A DNA stretch of 64,000 bases from Azonexus sp. GTDB lineage: Bacteria > Pseudomonadota > Gammaproteobacteria > Burkholderiales > Rhodocyclaceae. A model generated the notes under the pieces. It was not told the origin of the DNA. It made no database searches and saw only the letters and a list, made by a program, of their open reading frames with translations. The position numbers and the translations under genes were made by a program. The stretch covers positions 558,001 to 622,000 of the forward strand of contig JAGOBB010000001.1 of assembly GCA_017983615.1 (NCBI GenBank), given 5' to 3'. Every line of letters starts with the position of its first letter. Within the stretch, counting starts at the first letter, position 1. This document shows, piece by piece, positions 8,769-16,129 of the stretch.

Positions 8769-9542
8769 ATGCGGGCGCAAACTCTCGCTCCAGCCGCCGG
8801 CTGGCAATGGATACTCGGCGGCTTCGCCATTTTTCGGCGCAATCCGATGCTTCTCGGCATGCTGGTCGTTACCTACTGGTTTACGGTGATCTTTCTCAAC
8901 GTGCTGCCGGTGGTCGGTGCGCTGGCGGCTTCGCTCGCCATCCCCGGCCTATCGGTCGGACTGATGCAGGCGGCGCGCAATATCGAGCGCGGTCAGCCGG
9001 TCGGTCTGCAGACCCTGTACGGCAGTCTGAAGGAAAACGCCCGCACCCTGCTCGCGTTGGGGGCGCTCTACCTGTGCTGCACGCTGGGTATACTTGGATT
9101 GTCCTCGTTAATTGATGGCGGCGATCTGCTGAAATTCATGTTGTCGAGCAGCCGGGCCGAACGGGCAGCCCTCGAAGAAGCCGATTTCATTCTGCCTGCG
9201 ACCTTCGTCATGCTATTGATGGCACCGGTCATGATGGCCTACTGGTTTGCCCCGGTACTTGCTGCCTGGCATCGTCTATCGGTCGGCCGGGCGCTGTTCT
9301 TCAGCTTCGTCGCCTGCTGGATGAACTGGCGCCCCTTCCTGACGTACGGCGTCGGGCTGCTGGTGGTGGCCGGCATCCTGCCCGGTGTCCTACTCGGCAT
9401 TCTGCTGCTGATCGCCCCAGGGGCGGCCAATTTCATCACGGCCATCGTTACCGTGCCGATGGTGCTGATTGTCGCGCCGACCATCTTCGCCAGTTTCTAT
9501 GTCTGCTACCGCGACATTTTCGGTATCTCCGAAATTGTCTGA
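8769..9542 (+). CDS. BPSS1780-family integral membrane protein, second copy
   Basis: The 257-residue product resembles its upstream neighbour in layout: WQWILGGFAIFRRNP, several membrane helices, a charged loop around residues 120-140, and the closing SFYVCYRDIFG, which matches SYRDIF of the first copy. This suggests tandem duplication and divergence. Its last codons overlap the start region of nadD by 8 bp, which indicates coupling. Function unknown. Confidence 0.8.
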   Translation: MRAQTLAPAAGWQWILGGFAIFRRNPMLLGMLVVTYWFTVIFLNVLPVVGALAASLAIPGLSVGLMQAARNIERGQPVGLQTLYGSLKENARTLLALGALYLCCTLGILGLSSLIDGGDLLKFMLSSSRAERAALEEADFILPATFVMLLMAPVMMAYWFAPVLAAWHRLSVGRALFFSFVACWMNWRPFLTYGVGLLVVAGILPGVLLGILLLIAPGAANFITAIVTVPMVLIVAPTIFASFYVCYRDIFGISEIV

Positions 9543-10188
9543 ACCCCTCGGCCTGTTCGGTGGCACTTTCGATCCCGTGCATTACGGACACCTTCGGTTG
9601 GCCGAGGAGGCCATCGCTCATCTCGGCCTCGGCGGTGTCCGCTGGATTCCCGCCGGCCAGCCACCGCATCGCGGTACGCCGCAGGTCACAGCGCAGCAGC
9701 GTCTGGAGATGGTGCTACGGTCGGCCGAAAAAAATGCCCGTTTTTCAGTCGATGCCAGCGAGGTCGAAGCAGCGGCGCCGAGCTATACCGTGCATACGCT
9801 GGAGCGTTTGCGGCGCGAATTGGGCAATGAGCAGCCACTGGTCTTGCTGGTCGGCGCCGACGCCTTTGCCGGTCTGGCGACCTGGCATCGCTGGCGCGAC
9901 ATCTTCGCGCTGGCCCACGTTGCCGTTTCGCACCGGCCCGGCTTCCCAGTTGAGCCTGGCAGCCTGCCCGACGAGCTCGCCGCCGAGTTCAGCCGCCGCC
10001 GGCTGGCCGATGCCTCCGGCTTGAAAGCTACTGCAGCCGGCGGCATCGTCACGTTCGCCATGACCCAACTGGCCATTTCCGCGACGCAGATTCGCAAGCT
10101 GCTGGCCAACGGGCAGTCGGCGCGCTATTTGCTGCCGGACGCCGTTCTCGACTATATTGAATTTCACCAACTCTACAAAAGCACCTGA
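9535..10188 (+). CDS. nadD: Nicotinate-nucleotide adenylyltransferase
   Basis: NadD adenylates nicotinate mononucleotide in NAD synthesis. The N-terminus LGLFGGTFDPVHYGHLRLAE carries the nucleotidyltransferase GTFDPxHxGH signature, and the ISATQIRKLLANG segment near the C-terminus is the ISxTxxR motif. The TTG at 9535 gives 217 residues, the usual length; the frame is open further upstream to 9469 but that would overlap the previous gene by about 70 bp. A copy of the dispersed element lies at 9711-9747. Confidence 0.9.
   Translation: MSEPLGLFGGTFDPVHYGHLRLAEEAIAHLGLGGVRWIPAGQPPHRGTPQVTAQQRLEMVLRSAEKNARFSVDASEVEAAAPSYTVHTLERLRRELGNEQPLVLLVGADAFAGLATWHRWRDIFALAHVAVSHRPGFPVEPGSLPDELAAEFSRRRLADASGLKATAAGGIVTFAMTQLAISATQIRKLLANGQSARYLLPDAVLDYIEFHQLYKST
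9711..9747 (+). repeat. Dispersed TGCTACGGTC element, copy 3 (in nadD)
   Basis: GGTGCTACGGTCGGCCG is followed by an A7 tract and, about one turn on, a T5 tract. It encodes VLRSAEKNARF. Confidence 0.8.
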
Positions 10189-10553
10189 TGGACATTCGCA
10201 AGCTGCAAAAAATCGTCGTTTCCGCCCTTGAAGACATCAAGGGCAAGGATATCGAAGTCATCAACACCACCAAGCTGACCTCGATGTTCGATCGAATCGT
10301 CATTGCCACCGGTGATTCCAACCGTCAGGTCAAGTCGCTGGCTGCCAACGTCCAGGAAAAGGTCAAGGAGGCCGGTGCCGAGGTCATCTCGACTGAGGGC
10401 GAAGACGGCGGCGAATGGGTGCTGGTCGATCTCGGCGACATCGTCGTCCATGTCATGCAACCGACGGTCCGCCAGTACTACAACCTCGAGGAACTCTGGC
10501 AGGCGACGCCGGCCCAGCGGCGTAAGGCCGTGGAGCAGGCCAGGGAAGAATGA
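10188..10553 (+). CDS. rsfS: Ribosomal silencing factor RsfS
   Basis: A 121-residue RsfS (Iojap/DUF143) protein. It binds uL14 of the large subunit and blocks subunit joining when nutrients are scarce. Conserved segments are LEDIKGKDIEVINT, IATGDSNRQVKSLA and GEDGGEWVLVDLGDIVVHVM. The start overlaps the stop of nadD by one base (TGATG), the classical coupling arrangement of the nadD-rsfS-rlmH operon. Confidence 0.95.
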   Translation: MDIRKLQKIVVSALEDIKGKDIEVINTTKLTSMFDRIVIATGDSNRQVKSLAANVQEKVKEAGAEVISTEGEDGGEWVLVDLGDIVVHVMQPTVRQYYNLEELWQATPAQRRKAVEQAREE

Positions 10554-11020
10554 AGCTGGCCGTACTCGCCGTCGGCCATCGTCAGCCCGACTGGGTCAAC
10601 GAGGGCTGCGCCGAGTATCTCAAACGCATGCCGCGCGAACTGCCGGCAAGCGTCACCGAAATCAAACCGGAAGCCCGTGGGTCGAAGACCCGCGAGCAGT
10701 TGCTGGCCGCCGAGAAGGGCCGCATCCGCGATGCCTTGCAGCCCGGTAGCCGCATTGTCGTCCTGGATGAGAAGGGTGACGATCTGACCACGTTGAAACT
10801 GGCTAAACGCCTGGAAGCCTGGATGCAGGACGGACGGGACGTGGCGCTGCTGATCGGCGGCGCCGACGGGCTGGACGAAGAATTCAAGCAACAGGCCGAC
10901 GACAAGCTCCGCCTGTCCAGTCTGACGCTGCCGCACGGTATGGCACGCCTGCTATTATGTGAGCAGCTATATCGCGCCGTCAGCGTCCTCAAGAACCATC
11001 CTTATCACCGGGAGGGATGA
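10550..11020 (+). CDS. rlmH: 23S rRNA pseudouridine-1915 N3-methyltransferase RlmH
   Basis: This is a SPOUT-class methyltransferase of 156 residues that methylates pseudouridine 1915 of 23S rRNA on the assembled 70S ribosome. The SAM-binding trefoil knot is represented by VALLIGGADGLDEEF and SLTLPHGMARLLLCEQLYRA, with the conserved C-terminal KNHPYHREG. It overlaps rsfS by 4 bp (ATGA). Confidence 0.96.
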   Translation: MKLAVLAVGHRQPDWVNEGCAEYLKRMPRELPASVTEIKPEARGSKTREQLLAAEKGRIRDALQPGSRIVVLDEKGDDLTTLKLAKRLEAWMQDGRDVALLIGGADGLDEEFKQQADDKLRLSSLTLPHGMARLLLCEQLYRAVSVLKNHPYHREG

Positions 11021-11625
11021 TGCGTCTCTACCTCGCTTCGCGCAGTCCGCGCCGCCGTGAACTGCTCCACCAGATCGGCATCGATTTCGACACCGTGGTC
11101 TTTCGCGACGGCATGCGGGCCGACAGTGAGACGGATGAAACCCCGCTGGCGGGTGAAACGCCGGTCGAATACGTCGAGCGTGTGGCGCGCGCCAAGGCCA
11201 TTCACGGCCTGAAAATCGTCGAGGAACGTCGCCTGCCAATGCGCCCGGTCCTCTCCGCCGATACGACCCTCGAATTCAATGGTGAGATCATCGGGAAGCC
11301 CGTCGACATGGCCGATGCTGCAGCCATCCTGCGTCGCCTATCAGGCCAGACGCATCGTGTGCTGACTGGCGTCGCAGTCAATCACCTCGGTCATACCGAA
11401 TACCTGCTGTCGAGCAGCGAAGTGCGCTTTCGCGCAATCGACGACGAGGAAATCCGCCACTACGTGATGAGCGGCGAGCCCATGGACAAGGCCGGCGCCT
11501 ACGGCATCCAGGGCCGAGCCGGCCTGTTCGTCGAACACCTCGCCGGCAGCTACACCGGGGTCATGGGCCTGCCTGTCTGCGAAACCGGTGAATTGTTGAA
11601 GCGCCTGGGGTTCCGGCCGCTCTAA
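11020..11625 (+). CDS. maf: Maf family nucleoside triphosphate pyrophosphatase
   Basis: A Maf/YhdE-type house-cleaning pyrophosphatase (likely dTTP/UTP) of about 201 residues. LASRSPRRRELL is the nucleotide-binding signature and SADTTLEFNGEIIGKP the second conserved motif. Two in-frame ATGs occur, at 11017 and 11020. The GGAGG at 11011-11015 sits better for the second, so I chose 11020. In many proteobacteria rng follows directly; here it is 11.2 kb away. Confidence 0.9.
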   Translation: MRLYLASRSPRRRELLHQIGIDFDTVVFRDGMRADSETDETPLAGETPVEYVERVARAKAIHGLKIVEERRLPMRPVLSADTTLEFNGEIIGKPVDMADAAAILRRLSGQTHRVLTGVAVNHLGHTEYLLSSSEVRFRAIDDEEIRHYVMSGEPMDKAGAYGIQGRAGLFVEHLAGSYTGVMGLPVCETGELLKRLGFRPL

Positions 11626-11645
11626 GCATTTCCCCGGTTCGGCGG

Positions 11646-12965
11646 TCAGACGATACTGATGTCTTCGATGCCGAAATCTGACAGTTTCCCCTTGAGCACG
11701 GCAATCAGCACAGTTTCTTCATCTGCTGCGTTGCCATCGGGGTCGTAGTAGAGCGCACCTGTCGAAGTATTGAAGATCAGATAATCGTCTACACCGGTTT
11801 CGTTTGCACTCGGGGCGGTTGCACCTTTGGCAATCAGCAAATTGGTCGTCGTCAGGCCACCTGGCAGTGCCGTGATTGATAGTGCCTCGAATACCGCAGA
11901 ATCCAGGACAAGCTGGTCTACCACGCCACCAAGTGTTCCGGCATTGAAATCCTTGATAGTGGTGACCGTGGATGTGCCGCTAGAGCTGGAACCGGCGCCA
12001 GATGTTGTGCTTCCTGCGGTGGTCGATGAGCTTGCAGCGCCTACATTGAAATTCAGGCCGCCATTTGAGGAGCTGCTGCCGCCACTTGAAGTGGGCAGGG
12101 AGCTACCATCCTCAATTGCGATGAACCAAAAGGTATCGTTACCGCTTCCTCCGCTAACGGTATCAAATCCGTTTCCGAGATAAATGGTGTCGTTCCCTGC
12201 TCCAGTTGAAATGGTATCGTTGCCTTCACCGCCGTCACCGTCGTCGACATAATACCCATCGGCGTCAATGGTATCGTCGCCAGATCCGGTGGTTATCTTG
12301 TCATTTCCTGTTCCACCGATGACTGTGTTATTTCCGTTGCCGGTTTTTACCGTATCGTTGCCGGTTCCCGGGGCAATGAAGTTGTTGCCGCTGCCTGCTG
12401 TGACGTTGTCGTCGCCATCGTCGGAATCCTCATTGGTTGTTTCTCCATAGAGGCTGTTGTTGCCGTTTCCCAAGGTGACGCGATCGTTACCATCTCCCAT
12501 GTAAACGATGTCGTCACCCTGGCCGGCCTTGATGGTGTCGTTGCCGGCATTGCCATCGATAATGTCGCTACCGCTGGTGCCAATCAGTTTTTCGTTTGCC
12601 GCGGTGCCAATCAGGCCATCCCATTCGATGATAGACAACAGGAGGTCGCTGCCGGCCAAGGTACTTACCTGACCGGTCAGATTGACCCCATTGTCAGCAG
12701 CACCAATCCACAAATAGTCGAGCCCGCCGCCGTCATCGGCAATTGTTGAACCTTTGGCAACCGAAGCCTTGAGATTTTTCAGGATGGCAGCGCTTTCAGC
12801 AGACGATCCGATATTGACCAGGTACGATGTCACGGTGTTGCCGAACGCGCCGTCATCATCCCAGGTCAGCGCGGTGGCATTGGCATCTGCATCGGCCCAG
12901 GTCAGTTTGGCAGGCTCGATTTCATAGGTATGACCATTGAAATAAAAGTGGGTCGCCATAGCCAT
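11646..12965 (-). CDS. RTX-repeat secreted protein with probable C-type lectin-like N-terminus
   Basis: The 439-residue product has three parts. Residues 1-115 look like a C-type lectin-like fold: HFYFNGHTYEIEPAKLTWADADANA, then LVNIGSS and WIGAADNG. I infer this from spacing and the WIG motif. Residues about 125-285 are RTX nonapeptides (GSDIIDGNAGNDTIKAG) that bind Ca2+ and fold after export. A Ser/Thr/Gly-rich linker then leads to a C-terminus with YLIFNTSTGALYYDPDG, similar to the end of the RTX protein at 16130, which fits a type I secretion signal. An AGGAG precedes the ATG at 12965. It follows the secretion genes, its probable exporter. Confidence 0.85.
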   Translation of the reverse strand: MAMATHFYFNGHTYEIEPAKLTWADADANATALTWDDDGAFGNTVTSYLVNIGSSAESAAILKNLKASVAKGSTIADDGGGLDYLWIGAADNGVNLTGQVSTLAGSDLLLSIIEWDGLIGTAANEKLIGTSGSDIIDGNAGNDTIKAGQGDDIVYMGDGNDRVTLGNGNNSLYGETTNEDSDDGDDNVTAGSGNNFIAPGTGNDTVKTGNGNNTVIGGTGNDKITTGSGDDTIDADGYYVDDGDGGEGNDTISTGAGNDTIYLGNGFDTVSGGSGNDTFWFIAIEDGSSLPTSSGGSSSSNGGLNFNVGAASSSTTAGSTTSGAGSSSSGTSTVTTIKDFNAGTLGGVVDQLVLDSAVFEALSITALPGGLTTTNLLIAKGATAPSANETGVDDYLIFNTSTGALYYDPDGNAADEETVLIAVLKGKLSDFGIEDISIV

Positions 12966-13019
12966 GTGCTCCTGAATTGACAGAAATTTCAATACTACCG
13001 CAATGTCATCACTTGTAAA

Positions 13020-13036
13020 GCGCGGCTCAGCCGCGC
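13020..13036 (-). terminator. GC-rich hairpin between hlyD-like gene and the RTX gene
   Basis: A perfect 7 bp stem GCGCGGC/GCCGCGC with a 3-nt loop lies between the adaptor gene (stop at 13074) and the RTX gene (start at 12965). On the minus strand it is followed only by TTTACA, so it is at best a weak terminator or attenuator. Confidence 0.35.
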
Positions 13037-13073
13037 AGGGTGTACTTTCAATTGATTATTTCAGCAGTTTCAC

Positions 13074-14363
13074 CTAGCGTTCGCGGAAAGAGCGGGCCAG
13101 GGTGTCGGTGACAGGCTGCAGGAGATACTCAAAGGCGGTGCGCGGTTGTGTCTGAACAAAAATTTCTGCCGCCATCCCAGGCTGTAGCTTGGGCGTTTGT
13201 GCTTCTTCGAGCGATTCCGGGATTGGCAATATTTGCACCAGATAGTAGGGCTGGCCTTCCTTCGTGAGCTGGATATCGGCCGCAATGTACTTCACTCTTC
13301 CCGAGACAAGCGGCGTTGTTCGATAGGGGAGTGCAGAAAAACGGATATCGGCTGTTTGGCCAAGATGCAATTCTTTGATGGAATCGATACCAACTTGCGC
13401 CTCGATCAGCAGGGTGCTGTCGTCAGGAACGATTTCGAGCAGATTTTCCCTGGGTGCGATGGATGCTCCCGGCGTGTTGGTCTTCAGTGCAAGCACAGTG
13501 CCGGCAACCGGAGCTGCAATAACGCTACGCTTTAGCATGTCCTCGGCGGGTCGAAGGCGATCGGATAATTCTACGATTCGATTGGTGGCATCCTTCAGTT
13601 CCTGCGCGGCGCCACGTGAATAGTCGCTGCGCAGGCTGATGATCTTCAGATTGAGCTCTTCTTTCAGTCGCAGGGTGCGTGCAACATCGGCACGCCGTTC
13701 TTCACTGCGGGACTGATAGTCGAGAACTTTTCTCTTCTGTTCGAGTAGCCGGGGGGTGGAGATGAAGTTCTTGTCGCGCAAGACCCGGTAGGATTCCAGT
13801 TCTTCTCGTGCCAATTCTTCTGACCCGCGCTCGGCCTGCATTTGGCTGGACAGGGCATCGAATTCCTTGTCGATCTGGGCAATCTGCCTTTCCAGGGACC
13901 GAATTTGTCCTTTCAGCGTTTCCGCACGCGCCTGAAAAAGCCGTTGCTCCCGTGCAATCATTTCTACAACGACCGGTGAGTCGGTCCGGTTGGTTAGTTC
14001 CTGAGGGAAAGTGATTTTCGGGCTGAGAGTCGCTTCAGATTCGAGGCGTGCTTTTCTTGCAAGTTCTCCGTCCAGGGCACTGCGCAGGACGCCGTACGCA
14101 GAAGCTGCCTGACTATCTTCCAGTTCAATCAAGGCTTGACCTCGCTGGACATGGTCACCTTCCCGGACAAGAATCTTGCGGATGATGCCACCTTCGTTGT
14201 GCTGTACGGTCTGGCGATAGTTCTCAACTTTAACCAGCCCATGGGCTACTACTGCGCCATGCAGCGGCGCAAACGTGAGCCATAGCGCGGCACTGCCGAA
14301 AGCAATGAATATGACCCATTGGCCTAGCCGGATGATTCTGTTCAATCCGATATCGATGTGCAT
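13074..14363 (-). CDS. HlyD/PrtE-type membrane fusion protein of a type I secretion system
   Basis: A periplasmic adaptor of 429 residues with one N-terminal membrane helix (residues about 15-35, WVIFIAFGSAALWLTFAPL). A biotinyl-lipoyl-like strand follows (VVAHGLVKVENYRQTVQHNEGGIIRKILVREGD), then a long coiled coil (about residues 100-250) and a beta-rich C-terminal domain. It bridges the inner-membrane ABC exporter and an outer-membrane TolC channel. It starts 5 bp after the exporter gene. No TolC homologue occurs in this window, so the channel must be encoded elsewhere. Confidence 0.92.
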   Translation of the reverse strand: MHIDIGLNRIIRLGQWVIFIAFGSAALWLTFAPLHGAVVAHGLVKVENYRQTVQHNEGGIIRKILVREGDHVQRGQALIELEDSQAASAYGVLRSALDGELARKARLESEATLSPKITFPQELTNRTDSPVVVEMIAREQRLFQARAETLKGQIRSLERQIAQIDKEFDALSSQMQAERGSEELAREELESYRVLRDKNFISTPRLLEQKRKVLDYQSRSEERRADVARTLRLKEELNLKIISLRSDYSRGAAQELKDATNRIVELSDRLRPAEDMLKRSVIAAPVAGTVLALKTNTPGASIAPRENLLEIVPDDSTLLIEAQVGIDSIKELHLGQTADIRFSALPYRTTPLVSGRVKYIAADIQLTKEGQPYYLVQILPIPESLEEAQTPKLQPGMAAEIFVQTQPRTAFEYLLQPVTDTLARSFRER

Positions 14364-14368
14364 GAATC

Positions 14369-16051
14369 TCAGCCTTTCGCCAATTGTTCCTGGCCTCGAG
14401 CCATGGTTTCCCTGAGTTTTAACAGCACTTCTTCACAAGGGCCGAACAGTTCCATGCGACCTTCGCGCATTACGAGAAGCTTGTCCATTTGCTTGAGCAC
14501 CGCCGGTTTGTGTGTGACCAGAACGACAGTGACTTTTGATTGATGCAGTTCCTGCAGCGTTAGCAAAAGTGTTGCTTCCCCCTCAGCATCCAGATTGGAA
14601 TTTGGCTCATCAAGAACCAGCAATTTAGGATTGCCGTAAAGAGCCCTAGCCAAACCGATGCGTTGCATTTGTCCGCCGGAGAGGATGTGGGCGCCCGGGC
14701 CGATCAGCGTATCGTAGCCATTCGGGAGGCGGAGGATCAAGTCGTGCACATGGGCTGACATGGCGGCTTTGACTACCGCCTCAGCGTTTGCTTCGCCCAT
14801 ACGGGAGATATTTTCGGCTACGGTGCCGGGAAACAGTTCGACATCCTGCGGGAGGTATCCGAGATACGGGCCGATTTCAGTCCGATCGGTTCGGGCGATA
14901 TCCGCACCGTCTAGACGAATGGATCCGGCACTTGTTTTCCAGATGCCGATAATCAGGCGGGCCAAACTTGACTTTCCAGAGGCGCTCGGTCCGATTACGC
15001 CGAGGGCTTCTCCGGGCTGTAATTCGAACGAGGCGTGCCGGATGATGGGGCGATCAATGCTCTTGCCAGCCAGTACGATGTTTTCGACGGTCAATCGGCC
15101 TTGCGGGGGAGGCAATTGGGTCGCACTCCTGGTCTGGTCCGCCTGGAACAAGGGGCTTAATCTGCCAAAGGCCAGGCGGGCTTGCACAAAATTGTTCCAG
15201 TTGGCGATCAGACTCTCTATTGGCGCCAGAGCGCGTCCGAGGATGATGGTGGTGGCAATCATGATGCCGGCGCTGACGTGCTGATCGATAACCAGATAGG
15301 CCCCCGTTCCCATCATCGCGATCTGGATGCTCTGGCGGACAAATCTTGAAATGCTGCTGATACCGCCCATTCTTTCTGTGGTCTCTAATGAGCCGGAGAG
15401 AACTTCCTCGTTCATTCGTTTCCACTTGCCGACAAAATCCCGCGTCATTCCCATTGCATTAATGGCGTCAACGTTGGTAATGCCTTGGTCAATGTAATGA
15501 GAGGCTTTGCGAGCGGAGAGCTGATTTTTTTCTATGCTCGAACGATTGAAGTGCTCATTGCTCCAGGCGATGACGAAAAGTATTACGCCACCGATCGTTG
15601 CGACTACACCGAGCAAAGGATGAAAAAGGAAGATCAGCCCGATGTACAACAGCATCCATGGCAGGTCGAACAAGGCGATGATGCTGTTACCACTGAGAAA
15701 GCCACGGAGTACTGCGACATCCCGGAGGCCGTGGATTTCATCGGTACGATTGATTTGTGAGCCGCGTTCAACCAGTGCGGTCAGGACTTTTTCACCAAGC
15801 ATCCGGTCGAGGGCAGTTCCCGCTTTTGCCAGTAGTAATGTGCGCAGGAAATCGAGAGCCAGCATCATCAGCAATGCAACGACCGCTACGAGCGTCAGCA
15901 TGATCAGGGTTTCCTTGCTGCGACTGGTCATGACCCGGTCGAAGACCTGAAGCATATACAGCGAGGGCGCGAGCAGCGCCAGATTGATGAAAACGCTGAA
16001 CAGGGCAGCATTGACAAAGAATTTCTTGAAACGGACGAAAAAGGCGCGCAT
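14369..16051 (-). CDS. PrtD-type type I secretion ABC transporter (permease/ATPase)
   Basis: The 560-residue protein lacks an N-terminal C39 peptidase domain and begins directly with the membrane domain, as in the PrtD family, which exports RTX proteins without cleavage. The ATPase domain has Walker A GPSASGKSSLARLI, signature LSGGQMQRIGLARAL and Walker B LLVLDEPNSNLD. The ATG at 16051 is preferred to an in-frame TTG nine bases upstream. A strong hairpin (16075-16103) separates it from the RTX gene upstream, so its expression is probably lower than that of the substrate. Confidence 0.93.
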   Translation of the reverse strand: MRAFFVRFKKFFVNAALFSVFINLALLAPSLYMLQVFDRVMTSRSKETLIMLTLVAVVALLMMLALDFLRTLLLAKAGTALDRMLGEKVLTALVERGSQINRTDEIHGLRDVAVLRGFLSGNSIIALFDLPWMLLYIGLIFLFHPLLGVVATIGGVILFVIAWSNEHFNRSSIEKNQLSARKASHYIDQGITNVDAINAMGMTRDFVGKWKRMNEEVLSGSLETTERMGGISSISRFVRQSIQIAMMGTGAYLVIDQHVSAGIMIATTIILGRALAPIESLIANWNNFVQARLAFGRLSPLFQADQTRSATQLPPPQGRLTVENIVLAGKSIDRPIIRHASFELQPGEALGVIGPSASGKSSLARLIIGIWKTSAGSIRLDGADIARTDRTEIGPYLGYLPQDVELFPGTVAENISRMGEANAEAVVKAAMSAHVHDLILRLPNGYDTLIGPGAHILSGGQMQRIGLARALYGNPKLLVLDEPNSNLDAEGEATLLLTLQELHQSKVTVVLVTHKPAVLKQMDKLLVMREGRMELFGPCEEVLLKLRETMARGQEQLAKG

Positions 16052-16074
16052 TGAACCCAAAATGGAGAGGGATA

Positions 16075-16103
16075 AAAGAAGGCTGCCTATGGCAGCCTTC
16101 TTT
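16075..16103 (-). terminator. Strong intrinsic terminator between RTX substrate and exporter genes
   Basis: A perfect 13 bp stem (AAAGAAGGCTGCC and its complement) with a 3-nt loop lies between the RTX gene stop (16130) and the exporter start (16051). On the minus strand the stem ends in a T-rich run. It probably ends most transcripts after the abundant substrate and lets a fraction read into the secretion genes. Confidence 0.8.
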
Positions 16104-16129
16104 GTGCAGTATAACTGTTATTAAATCAG

